64,000 bases of DNA from Nonomuraea helvata (GTDB lineage Bacteria; Actinomycetota; Actinomycetes; Streptosporangiales; Streptosporangiaceae). This document shows, one piece after another, positions 16,045 to 24,409 of this stretch. The stretch is from positions 434,001-498,000 of the forward strand of contig NZ_BAAAXV010000009.1 of NCBI RefSeq assembly GCF_039535785.1. The letters run 5' to 3'. The position numbers were made by a program, and so were the translations under genes. The notes under the pieces are model-generated. The model was given only the letters and a program-made list of their open reading frames with translations, was not told the DNA's origin and ran no database searches. The stretch's first letter is position 1, and each line of letters opens with the position of its first letter.

Positions 16045-17627
16045 GTCTCCTCATCGCCGGCGATGGCGCCGGTCATGTAGCCGCCCAGCCGCTCGGGCGT
16101 GATGTCGGAAGGGTCGAGCGCGGCCACGAGCCGCCCGCGGTAGATCACCCGGAGCGTGTCGGACAGGCCGATCAGCTCGTCGAGGTCGGCGGAGATGAGC
16201 AGCACGGCCAGCCCGGCGGCCCTGGCGTTGCGCAGGTGGTCCCAGATGGCGGCCTGCGCGCCGACGTCCACGCCTCTGGTGGGGTGGGCCGCGATGAGGA
16301 ATCTCGGCTCGCCACTCATCTCCCGGCCCACGATCAGCTTCTGCTGGTTGCCGCCCGACAGGGCCAGGGCCAGCGTGTCGACGCTGGGCGTGCGTACGTC
16401 GTACTCCTTGATGATGCGCTCGGTGTCGGCCTTGGAGGCCCGGCGGTCGATCCAGATGCCGCTGCGGGCGGGCTTCCTGGTCTGGTGGCCGAGCACGCGG
16501 TTCTCCCACAGCGAGGCCTCGAGCAGCAGGCCCTGCCGGTGCCGGTCCTCCGGGATGTAGCCGATGCCGGACTCCCTGCGCCTGAGCGTGGACCATTCGC
16601 TGATGTCCTGGCCGTCCAGCTCGATGCCGCCGTGCGCGGGCCGGATGCCCATGATCGCCTCGATCAGCTCGGACTGGCCGTTGCCCTCGACGCCCGCGAT
16701 ACCGAGGATCTCGCCCCGGTGGATCTCGAACGACACGTCGTCGAGGAGCAGCCGCTTGCCTTCTTCGCGCAGCTTGGCCAGGTCGGCGGCGGCGTGGTAG
16801 CCGTCGGCCTCCATGGTGACCTGGGCGACCCGCAGCGTCACGACGTCGGTCACCGTGGACTCGCGAGTCTCGGGCGTGGGCAGCTCACTGCCGACCATGA
16901 GCTCGGCGAGCTGGCGCGCGGTGACCTCGCCGGGGTCGACGCTCGCGACCGTGGTGCCGCGCCTGATCACAGTGATCGCGTCGGCGATGCCGAGCACCTC
17001 GTCGAGCTTGTGCGAGATGAAGATGACCGTCAGGCCGTCGGCCTTGAGCTCGCGCAGGTTCTGGAAGAGCTCCTCGACCTCCTGCGGCACCAGCACGGCC
17101 GTCGGCTCGTCGAGGATCAGGATGCGGGCGCCGCGGTAGAGGACCTTGAGGATCTCCACACGCTGGCGGTCGCCGACGCCGAGGTCCTCCACGAGCCTGT
17201 CGGGGTCGACCCGCAGTCCGTGGTTCTCGGCCAGTTCGGTGATGCGTTTCCTGGCGGAGGCCGTGTCGAGCCTGCCGCCCTTCTTCGGCTCGGCGCCGAG
17301 GACGATGTTCTCCAGCACGGTCAGGTTGTCGGCCAGCATGAAGTGCTGGTGGACCATGCCGATGCCCACGTCGATGGCGTCGCTGGGCGTGCGGAAGCTC
17401 ACTTCCTCGCCGTTGACCCTGATGGTGCCCTCGTCCGGCTTCTGCATGCCGTACAGGATCTTCATCAGCGTGGACTTGCCCGCGCCGTTCTCCCCGACGA
17501 TGGCGTGCACGGTGCCCTGCTGGACGGTGATGCGAATGTCGTGGTTCGCAATGACACCGGGGAAACGCTTGGTGATGCCCTCCAGCTCTACGGCGGGTTT
17601 CACCGTGGCCAGGGTGTCAGCACTCAT
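16041..17627 (-). CDS. Two-domain ABC ATPase of the nucleoside transporter
   Basis: A 528-residue double-ATPase of the RbsA/NupO type. The first nucleotide-binding domain has GENGAGKSTLMKIL and LILDEPTAVL. The second has a degenerate Walker A (GVEGNGQSELIEAIMG) and the signature ALSGGNQQKLIVGREM, as usual in this family. The start is the ATG at 17627, six bases after AGGAGAG; the open frame extends upstream but would run into the intercistronic hairpin. It follows the BMP lipoprotein gene, separated by a hairpin that probably lowers its expression relative to the lipoprotein. Confidence 0.94.
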   Translation of the reverse strand: MSADTLATVKPAVELEGITKRFPGVIANHDIRITVQQGTVHAIVGENGAGKSTLMKILYGMQKPDEGTIRVNGEEVSFRTPSDAIDVGIGMVHQHFMLADNLTVLENIVLGAEPKKGGRLDTASARKRITELAENHGLRVDPDRLVEDLGVGDRQRVEILKVLYRGARILILDEPTAVLVPQEVEELFQNLRELKADGLTVIFISHKLDEVLGIADAITVIRRGTTVASVDPGEVTARQLAELMVGSELPTPETRESTVTDVVTLRVAQVTMEADGYHAAADLAKLREEGKRLLLDDVSFEIHRGEILGIAGVEGNGQSELIEAIMGIRPAHGGIELDGQDISEWSTLRRRESGIGYIPEDRHRQGLLLEASLWENRVLGHQTRKPARSGIWIDRRASKADTERIIKEYDVRTPSVDTLALALSGGNQQKLIVGREMSGEPRFLIAAHPTRGVDVGAQAAIWDHLRNARAAGLAVLLISADLDELIGLSDTLRVIYRGRLVAALDPSDITPERLGGYMTGAIAGDEET

Positions 17628-17662
17628 TGCCTCTCCTAGCGGGGGGCGGGAGATAGACAGAA

Positions 17663-17687
17663 GGCCCGAAGTCAAGGACTCCGGGCC
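17663..17687 (-). terminator. Intercistronic hairpin between BMP lipoprotein and ATPase genes
   Basis: GGCCCG (17663-17668) pairs with CGGGCC (17682-17687), with further pairing of AGTC/GACT inside. It lies 24 bases after the lipoprotein stop. Such partial terminators usually keep binding-protein expression above that of the transporter. Confidence 0.6.
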
Positions 17688-17710
17688 CTCAGCTGTCACT
17701 CCTACCCCGA

Positions 17711-18778
17711 TTACGGCTTCGACGGAACCGTGATTTTGCCGTCGACGATGTCCTTCTTTGCCGCGTCGAGCTTGTCCTTGATGTCGTCGATCTCGCCACC
17801 GGTGGTGGACAGGCCCACGCCGTCGACCTTGAGGTCGTACGTGATGTTGGTGCCACCCTTGGCGCCGCCCTGGAAGGCCTTGATGAACTCGAAGACACCG
17901 ACGTCGACGCGCTTGAGCATCGAGGTCATGATGACCGGCTGCAGGTCGGTCTCCTTGACCGTCTGGCGCTGGTCGGAGTCGACGCCGATGGCCTTCTTCT
18001 TGGCCGCGGCCGCCGCCTGGAACACGCCGAGGCCCGAGTCGCCGGAGGCGTGGTAGACGATGTCGGCGCCGTCCTGGTACATCTTCTCGGCCGCGACCTT
18101 GCCCTTGTCGGGGGCCTTGAAGCCGGAGAAGTCACCGTCAGGGGTGAGGTACTTGATGTCGATCTTGTCGTCCGGCTTGACCGACTTCACGCCGGCCACG
18201 AAGCCCGCCTCGAACTTCTTGATCAGGTCGTTCTCGACGCCGCCGACGAAGCCCACGTGGTTGGTCTTGGACTTGGTGGCCGCCGCGACGCCCGCCAGGT
18301 AGGAGCCCTGCTCCTCGGCGAACAGCAGGCCGGTCACGTTGGGCCCGTTGGAGGCGGAGTCCACGACCGCGAACTGGATGTCCGGATATTCGGCCGCCGT
18401 CTTCTTGATGTCGTCGCCGTACGCGAAGCCGACGCCGATGATCGGGTTGTAGCCCGCGTCGGCGAGCTGGCGCAGCAGGTCGCCGCGGTTGGAGCCGTCG
18501 GCCGCCGGGCTCAGCTCCTTGATGTCCGCGTTCAGGTCCGTCTTGGCCTTCTCCAGACCGGCGTAGGCGGCGTCGTTGAACGACTTGTCACCCCGGCCGC
18601 CGACGTCGAACGCCAGACCCACCTTGAGGCCGCCCTTCGGCGCCTCGCTGCCGGCGCCGGCGCTGGGCGCCTCGCTGGCCGTGGTACCCCCACCACTGCC
18701 ACCGCAGGCCGCCGCTGCCATGAGCATGACGCCGGCCACGGAGCCGATCGCCATCCTGCTGAATCGCTTGCCGAGCAA
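17711..18778 (-). CDS. BMP-family nucleoside-binding lipoprotein
   Basis: A 355-residue extracytoplasmic binding protein of the BMP/PnrA (Med) family. The signal peptide has KR-rich start and hydrophobic core, with lipobox AAAC (lipidated cysteine at 25). The mature part includes VGLAFDVGGRGDKSFNDAAYAGL, typical of PnrA-like purine/pyrimidine nucleoside receptors, and GVDSDQRQTVKETDL near residue 280. I chose a TTG start at 18778 because AAGGGAG lies just upstream; the open frame runs further upstream to 18940 with no such site. It is the first gene of the nucleoside uptake and salvage operon. Confidence 0.92.
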   Translation of the reverse strand: MLGKRFSRMAIGSVAGVMLMAAAACGGSGGGTTASEAPSAGAGSEAPKGGLKVGLAFDVGGRGDKSFNDAAYAGLEKAKTDLNADIKELSPAADGSNRGDLLRQLADAGYNPIIGVGFAYGDDIKKTAAEYPDIQFAVVDSASNGPNVTGLLFAEEQGSYLAGVAAATKSKTNHVGFVGGVENDLIKKFEAGFVAGVKSVKPDDKIDIKYLTPDGDFSGFKAPDKGKVAAEKMYQDGADIVYHASGDSGLGVFQAAAAAKKKAIGVDSDQRQTVKETDLQPVIMTSMLKRVDVGVFEFIKAFQGGAKGGTNITYDLKVDGVGLSTTGGEIDDIKDKLDAAKKDIVDGKITVPSKP

Positions 18779-19056
18779 GGCGACTCCCTTCCATTTCCCC
18801 GTCGTCCTCGCCGCTGTCAGGCCCAAAGAACGTACGGCACCTGCACGGAAGATAGTTGCTTGACCAGGGCGAACCAAACTGGCGCACAGGGTCGAAACCG
18901 CTCCGTTATCGACATCACTCGCGTCCGTGACCTGAGGCACGATTCGGACACGTATGTAGGCACCAAGAAAGATTTGCCCAACTTTGACCTCTTGTGCCGG
19001 GCCCGATCATGACGGAGATTCCGACAGACGGTGGAAGTCTTATCTCGGAGCACTGA
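18779..19056. promoter_or_regulatory. Divergent promoter region, nucleoside operon and secreted peptidase
   Basis: This 278-base gap separates divergent starts and must hold promoters for both the nucleoside operon and the secreted peptidase. I see no convincing operator palindrome. Confidence 0.45.
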
Positions 19057-20943
19057 ATGCACCCTTGGAAGGCCTTATCCATGCCCATGGCCGCGCTGCT
19101 CGTCGTGGCTCTGAGCGGCACCGCACCCGCCAGGGCCGACACCCCGGCCGTCAAGATCGAGAACAACGCCACCCAGCCGGTCTTCTCCCGCGCGGACGCC
19201 GTCAAGCAGACGGTGTTCGTCGAGGTCGAGGGGATCGACAGCGACAACGACGGCCGGCCCGACCGGGTCGCCGTGGACATCCTGCGGCCCAAGGAGACCG
19301 ACCAGGGGCTGAAGGTCCCGGTCATCATGGAGGCCAGCCCCTACTTCGCCGGCGGCAACGACGTCGCCAACCACCCCGTGGACGTGGACGCGACCGGCCA
19401 TCCGCTGCCCGCCATGACCGCGATGGCGGACAAGGTGGCCGCCGAGCCGTTCGACGGCTACTACGACAACTACTTCCTGCCCCGCGGGTACGCCGTCGCG
19501 CTGGTGGAGAACCTCGGCAGCGGCCGCGCCACCGGCTGCCCCACCTCCGGCGACCGCAACGAGACGGCCGGGCCGAAGGCCGCGATCGACTGGCTGAACG
19601 GCCGCGCCAAGGGCTTCGACGCCGACGGAAACCCCGTCGAGGCCACCTGGTCCACGGGCAAGGTCGGCATGATCGGCGTCTCGTACAACGGCACGCTGCC
19701 CAACGCGGTGGCCACGACGGGCGTCGAGGGCCTGAAGACGATCGTCCCCATCGCGTCGATCTCCAGCTGGTACGACTACTACCGCGCCAACGGCGGCGTC
19801 CTCGCGCCCGGCGGGTTCCAGGGCGAGGACCTGGACGTGCTCGCCAAGTACGTGCTGACCAGGGAGAACGGCCAGAATGCGTGCGGCGCCCTGATCGACC
19901 GGATCACCACGGCCCAGGACCGCCTCACGGGCGACTACAGCGCCTTCTGGGACGCCCGCAACTACCTGAACGACGTCGGCAAGGTCAAGGCCAGCGTCTT
20001 CCTCGTGCACGGGCTCAACGACTGGAACGTCAAGACCAAGCAGTTCGCGCAGTGGTGGAACGCCCTGGCCAAGCGGCACGTCCCGCGCAAGATCTGGCTG
20101 CACCAGGGCACCCACATGAGCCCGTTCAACTTCCGCACCGCCGAGTGGCTGCGCCAGCTGCACGGCTGGTTCGACTACTGGCTGTACGGGATGGACTCGG
20201 GCATCATGCGCGAGCCGCAGGCGGACGTGGAGATCGCGCCCGGCCAGTGGGGCCGGCACGCCTCCTGGCCGCTGTCCGGCTCGGCCACGGTGCCCCTCTG
20301 GCTCGGCTCCGGCTCGAAGCTGGGGCTGACGCCGAACCCGCTTGCGGCCAAGGAGACGTTCACCGACCAAAAGATCAGGACGGCCGAGCAGCTGGTGGAG
20401 GCCACGGGGGCCGATCCGAACCGGCTGGCCTACCTGACCGGCGACCTGCCCGCCGACGTGCGGATCTCCGGCACGCCCACGGTGTCGGTGCGGGCCTCGC
20501 TGACGGACGGCGCGTCACCGTACCTGACGGCGCTGCTGGTGGACTACGGCACGGACGTCCGTGCGAACGGCACCCTGCTCTCGACGGGCGAGACCTACTG
20601 CTACGGCCAGGGCATCCCGGGTGACACGGGCTGCACGACGCTCAGGAGGCTCGGCACGGCCACGACGCCGTACAAGATCGTCACGAGGGGCTGGCTGGAC
20701 GTCCGCAACCGGCACCGCCCGGACCGGACGGAGGCACTCCGCGCCGGCAAGGAGTACACCTTCACCTGGGACTTCCAGCCCACGGACTACCTGTTCAAGA
20801 AGGGCCACCGGCTGGGCCTGGTGATCATCTCGACCGACTACGACTACACCCTGCGGTACCCGCCGGGCACCCGGATCACGGTCTCGCCGGGGCGCTCGTC
20901 GCTGCGCCTGCCCGTCGTTCTCGGCAGAATGCCGCAGCTCTAG
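19057..20943 (+). CDS. Secreted X-Pro dipeptidyl-peptidase (CocE/NonD, S15 family)
   Basis: A 628-residue exported serine hydrolase. The signal peptide ends about ARA-D (28). The alpha/beta-hydrolase core has the nucleophile motif GVSYNG and preceding segment KAAIDWLNGRAKGFDADG. The oxyanion/acid region is VFLVHGLNDWNVKTKQ, and the catalytic histidine lies in HQGTHMSPFN. The C-terminal X-Pro jelly-roll domain (about 400-620) ends with TWDFQPTDYLFKKGHRLGLVIISTDYD. It removes X-Pro dipeptides from peptides outside the cell. Transcribed alone, divergent from the nucleoside operon and ended by a strong hairpin. Confidence 0.92.
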   Translation: MHPWKALSMPMAALLVVALSGTAPARADTPAVKIENNATQPVFSRADAVKQTVFVEVEGIDSDNDGRPDRVAVDILRPKETDQGLKVPVIMEASPYFAGGNDVANHPVDVDATGHPLPAMTAMADKVAAEPFDGYYDNYFLPRGYAVALVENLGSGRATGCPTSGDRNETAGPKAAIDWLNGRAKGFDADGNPVEATWSTGKVGMIGVSYNGTLPNAVATTGVEGLKTIVPIASISSWYDYYRANGGVLAPGGFQGEDLDVLAKYVLTRENGQNACGALIDRITTAQDRLTGDYSAFWDARNYLNDVGKVKASVFLVHGLNDWNVKTKQFAQWWNALAKRHVPRKIWLHQGTHMSPFNFRTAEWLRQLHGWFDYWLYGMDSGIMREPQADVEIAPGQWGRHASWPLSGSATVPLWLGSGSKLGLTPNPLAAKETFTDQKIRTAEQLVEATGADPNRLAYLTGDLPADVRISGTPTVSVRASLTDGASPYLTALLVDYGTDVRANGTLLSTGETYCYGQGIPGDTGCTTLRRLGTATTPYKIVTRGWLDVRNRHRPDRTEALRAGKEYTFTWDFQPTDYLFKKGHRLGLVIISTDYDYTLRYPPGTRITVSPGRSSLRLPVVLGRMPQL

Positions 20944-20963
20944 GCCGCTTTTCCGCAACAAAA

Positions 20964-20990
20964 GCCCCCCGCCGGAGTGGGGCGGGGGGC
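20964..20990. terminator. Bidirectional terminator, 10-bp GC stem
   Basis: GCCCCCCGCC (20964-20973) and GGCGGGGGGC (20981-20990) are preceded by AAAA on the plus strand, so minus-strand transcripts end in Us after the stem. It lies between convergent genes. Confidence 0.8.
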
Positions 20991-21003
20991 CGGGAGCAGG
21001 GGA

Positions 21004-22227
21004 TCAGGCCAGCGCGGTGGTGACCGGGTCGAGCGGGCCGATCTCCCACAGCGCCGTCAGCGCGGTGGCCGCCATGACCCGCACGCCCATCGCGATCGCC
21101 TTCTCGTCGATGTCGAACGTGCCCTGGTGGATGTCGTACGTCATGCCGCCCGGCGAACGGGTGCCCAGCCGGGCGAACGCTCCGGGGATCGACTCGAGGT
21201 ACCACGCGAAGTCCTCGCCGCCCAGCGACTGCTGGGTCGGGACCACCGCGCCCGCGCCCAGCACGCGCTCGGCGGCCTCGGTCAGCATCTCGACGCTGAC
21301 CTCGTCGTTGACCACCGGCGGCACGCCGCGCGCGTAGTCCATCGTCGCCTCCACGCCGTAGGCGCCGGCCACCGACTCCAGGAGGGACTTGATCAGGTCA
21401 GGCGCGGCGTGCCAGGCGTTCTCGTCGAGGCAGCGGACCGTGCCCTCGGCGACGCCGTCGTCGGGGATCGCGTTGGCGGCCGTGCCGGCCTCGACCCGGC
21501 CCCAGACGAGGCTGAGCGAGGAACGGGGGTCGACCCGGCGCGACAGGGCGGCGGGCAGCTCGGTGAGGATCTTGGCCAGGGCGAAGACCAGGTCGGCCGT
21601 CAGGTGCGGCCGGGCGGTGTGGCCGCCGGGGCCCGAGACCCTGACGGTCAGCCTGTCGCAGGCCGAGGTGATCGGGCCGGGCTTGAGCCCGAGCTGGCCG
21701 ACGTCCACGCGCGGGTCGCAGTGGAGGCCGAAAATGCGGTCGACGCCGCTGATGCCGCCCTGCGCCATGACCTCGAGCGCGCCGCCGGGCAGCTCCTCGG
21801 CGGGCTGGAAGATCAGGCGCACGCGGCCGGGCAGCAGCCCCGCCGCGGCCTGCTGCGCGAGGAAGAGCGAGGTGCCGAGCAGGACCGTGGTGTGCACGTC
21901 GTGGCCACAGGCATGGCAGGCGCCGGCCACGGTCGAGCGGTACGAAACGTCCTTCTCGTCCTGCAGGGGCAGCGCGTCGATGTCGGCGCGCAGCGCGATC
22001 GTCGGGCCGTCGCCGCTCCCCACGTCACAGATCAGGCCGGTGCCGCGCGGGAGCACAGAAGGGGCCAGGCCGGCGGCGGTGAGCCGCTCGGCGATCCGCT
22101 GCGTCGTGCGATATTCGGCGAAGGCCAGCTCGGGGTGCATGTGGATGTCGCGGCGAAACGCCACGAGATCCTCTTCGGTCTCCGCCAGGAACGCGTCGAG
22201 TTCCCCCCGCAGCTCACGTCCCCTCAT
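21004..22227 (-). CDS. M20D amidohydrolase (IAA-amino-acid hydrolase/HipO-like)
   Basis: A 407-residue metallopeptidase-like amidohydrolase that cleaves N-acyl amino acids. Metal and catalytic motifs are HACGHDVH, FQPAEELPGGA, FGLHCDPRVDVG, the dimerisation-domain VRVSGPGGHTARP and the last ligand in QQSLGGEDFAWYLES. The N-terminal segment AFRRDIHMHPELAFAEYRT is characteristic of the subfamily. Normal length and intact motifs. It stands alone and converges on the secreted peptidase across the shared terminator. Confidence 0.95.
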   Translation of the reverse strand: MRGRELRGELDAFLAETEEDLVAFRRDIHMHPELAFAEYRTTQRIAERLTAAGLAPSVLPRGTGLICDVGSGDGPTIALRADIDALPLQDEKDVSYRSTVAGACHACGHDVHTTVLLGTSLFLAQQAAAGLLPGRVRLIFQPAEELPGGALEVMAQGGISGVDRIFGLHCDPRVDVGQLGLKPGPITSACDRLTVRVSGPGGHTARPHLTADLVFALAKILTELPAALSRRVDPRSSLSLVWGRVEAGTAANAIPDDGVAEGTVRCLDENAWHAAPDLIKSLLESVAGAYGVEATMDYARGVPPVVNDEVSVEMLTEAAERVLGAGAVVPTQQSLGGEDFAWYLESIPGAFARLGTRSPGGMTYDIHQGTFDIDEKAIAMGVRVMAATALTALWEIGPLDPVTTALA

Positions 22228-22684
22228 AAGTCACCATCCCGTCCATGCCGCGCGCACCAATATGTCTGACCACCGCGGCTCATGCGCTGTGGAAGCTCAT
22301 CCGTCCGCCGTGGCCCCCCGGTCGAGCGGCCGCTCGGCGAACCAAAAAACACACCCACCTGGTAGGGGTGCGCGAGATCGTCAGCATGGGCCAGCGCGTC
22401 GTCAGCCGCGAGTGCCGCTGCAGCCCGGGAGCACAGCGGTCGGCCGTGAGCCCGATGGCGATGCTTCGACTTTATCGCCCCCGCGAGAGTTCTCGCCGAG
22501 GGATATGCCAAAAACTCCCCCCAGCATGGCCCCTAAACCGCAGGTGACCACGCTCCGTGAGCAGACGCGTGATCCGGAAATAGTTACAACGGATCAGTAG
22601 ATCGTGACCCGATGTCGCCACTTCCAAACGTGGTCGGCGATTCCGAATCCTGTCACCTTCTGTCATGGTCATCACACTTCGGCG
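22228..22684. other. 457-base gap between divergent genes
   Basis: Contains the promoters of the M20 gene and the ATP-grasp ligase gene. GC drops in the right-hand 100 bases (about 22,600-22,740), consistent with a promoter or leader. No supported gene, hairpin or repeat seen. Confidence 0.5.
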
Positions 22685-24115
22685 ATGGCTGCATTTGAGA
22701 AGAATGCGTGTTTCACTCGCAATATGATCACTAATATCCCGTTCGGGGAGAAGTATGCCAGCTTGAGCATCTTCGAGCCGAGCGAGGGGACCATGGTGGT
22801 CGTACCCTCGCTCTCCCTTCCGCAGGATGAGCTCCGCCGGATCACGGCAGCCAGATCGTACGAGGAACGCCTGCTGTTCCTGCTGCTCACCCTCCGCGAA
22901 CCCGGGGTCAAGGTGGTCTACCTCTCCTCGACCCCCATCGATCCCGACGTCATCGACTACTACTTCGGGTTCCTGCCCGACCCGGATGACGCCGCCAAGA
23001 GGCTCACGCTGATCAGCCTCGACGATCCCTGGTCCCAACCGCTGACCAGGTCCCTGCTCGCCCGTCCCGACGCGCTGGAGCAGCTGCGCGGTGCCATCGA
23101 AGGCGATGCCTGGCTGGTGCCGTTCGTCCTGAGCGAGCTCGAGGAGGAGCTCGCCTCGTTACTCAACGTTCCCCTCTACGGTCCCGCCACCTCCCTGTCC
23201 TATTACGGCTCCAAGAGCGGGGCGCGCGAGGTCGGCCACGAGGCGGGCGTGCCGATGGCACGCGGCTTCGGCGACGTGCGGAACGCGATCGAGATCGAGG
23301 AGGCGATCGAGGCCCTGCCGGGCGAGCGGGTGATCGTCAAGCTGAACGACGGCTACTCCGGACTCGGCAACGTGATCGTCACCAAGGCCGACAGGTCGCA
23401 GACCAGCTTCTCGGCGGCGGGCGAGACCTGGGCCAGCTTCACCGCGAAGATCCGGGAGCGCGGCGCGGTGGTCGAGGAGTTCATCGAGCACCGGCCGCTG
23501 TACTACCCGAGCGCGCTGGCCTGCATCACGCCCAGCGGCGACGCGCAGGTCCTCGCCACGCACGACCAGGTGCTCGGCGGGCCGAACGGCCACGTCTACC
23601 AGGGCTGCACGTTCCCCGCCGCGCCCGAGTACCGCGCCGAGGTGGGCGCGTCGGCCGAGCGGATCGCGCGCGTCCTGGCGGACCGGGGCGTGGTGGGACT
23701 CTTCGGCATGGACTTCTTCGCGCTGAAGGCCGACGCCGGGTACGCGGCGCTGCTGTGCGAGATCAACCTGCGGATCGGCGGCACCACGCATCCGTTCGGC
23801 GCGGCCGTGCTGACGACCGGGGCCTCGTACGATCCGGCCACCGGCCTGCTCATGACCGGAGATCAGCCGAAGTTCTACACCGCGACCGACAACTGCTCGT
23901 CCTCCTGCCTGCGCGGGCACACCCCGGGTGAGGTCGTGCGCATGGCGGAGCGGCTCGGGGTCGGCTTCGACGCCGAGCGGCGCACCGGGAACGTCTTCCA
24001 CCTGCTCGGGGCCATCCCCGAGTACGGCAAGCTGGGCTTCACGTCGATAGGCGACTCACGCGAGGAGGCGGACGAACTGCACGCCCTCACCCGGCGTCTC
24101 CTGTGCGGCCCCTGA
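22685..24115 (+). CDS. ATP-grasp peptide ligase, PGM1-related
   Basis: A protein of about 476 residues resembling the ATP-grasp ligase PGM1, which joins a peptide to an unusual N-terminal amino acid in pheganomycin biosynthesis. The N-terminal domain has SLSLPQDEL and VVYLSSTPIDPDVIDYYFGFLPDP. The ATP-grasp core includes SYYGSKSGAREVGHEAGVP, ERVIVKLNDGYSGLGNV, VVEEFIEHR, GLFGMDFFAL and the metal-binding CEINLRIGGTTHPFG. The C-terminal domain contains PGEVVRMAERLGVGFD and GAIPEYGKLGF. The start is uncertain: 22685, 22724 and 22604 are all possible and none has a good Shine-Dalgarno. No precursor peptide or other biosynthetic gene is evident nearby. Confidence 0.8.
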   Translation: MAAFEKNACFTRNMITNIPFGEKYASLSIFEPSEGTMVVVPSLSLPQDELRRITAARSYEERLLFLLLTLREPGVKVVYLSSTPIDPDVIDYYFGFLPDPDDAAKRLTLISLDDPWSQPLTRSLLARPDALEQLRGAIEGDAWLVPFVLSELEEELASLLNVPLYGPATSLSYYGSKSGAREVGHEAGVPMARGFGDVRNAIEIEEAIEALPGERVIVKLNDGYSGLGNVIVTKADRSQTSFSAAGETWASFTAKIRERGAVVEEFIEHRPLYYPSALACITPSGDAQVLATHDQVLGGPNGHVYQGCTFPAAPEYRAEVGASAERIARVLADRGVVGLFGMDFFALKADAGYAALLCEINLRIGGTTHPFGAAVLTTGASYDPATGLLMTGDQPKFYTATDNCSSSCLRGHTPGEVVRMAERLGVGFDAERRTGNVFHLLGAIPEYGKLGFTSIGDSREEADELHALTRRLLCGP

Positions 24116-24326
24116 CGGGGCCGCCCTGCTTCGCGGCCCCTCGGAGGCCGCGCCAGCCGATGATCCCCAACACGACGGCAAGAACGATGTTCACCGCGAT
24201 CAGGATGCCGTGCACCACGTAGAAGCCGGTCGGATGCCCGTCGGCCAAGTTAAAACCCAGGTTCACCCATTCAAAGATCATAAATACGCCGAGAATGATG
24301 AGGAATGCGGCGATCTTTCGCGACAT
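24087..24326 (-). CDS. SCO4848-family small membrane protein
   Basis: A 79-residue protein with two transmembrane helices (about 5-25 and 38-60) and a loop with FEWVNLGFNLADGHPTGFYVVHG, matching the actinobacterial SCO4848 family. A basic tail follows. Its 3' end overlaps the ligase gene's 3' end by 29 bases. It is divergent from the D,D-carboxypeptidase gene, the same grouping (carboxypeptidase, this protein, BrkB) I recall around SCO4847-SCO4849. Function unknown; the conserved context suggests an envelope role. Confidence 0.87.
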   Translation of the reverse strand: MSRKIAAFLIILGVFMIFEWVNLGFNLADGHPTGFYVVHGILIAVNIVLAVVLGIIGWRGLRGAAKQGGPVRGRTGDAG

Positions 24327-24409
24327 CTGTGCCTCTCTAGCATCAAAGGTGGATCTTCAGGGGATGTGTCGCCACATGGGCATTCACTCGAAGCTACGCT
24401 GAGATCGCC

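Noticed and set aside
16236..17639. Long frame antisense to the ABC ATPase
   Set aside because: The opposite strand encodes an intact double ABC ATPase; this frame has no motifs.
22604..22684. Upstream GTG extension of the ATP-grasp ligase
   Set aside because: The extra residues (rich in His/Cys/Trp) look non-coding and lack a ribosome-binding site; kept only as a possibility.
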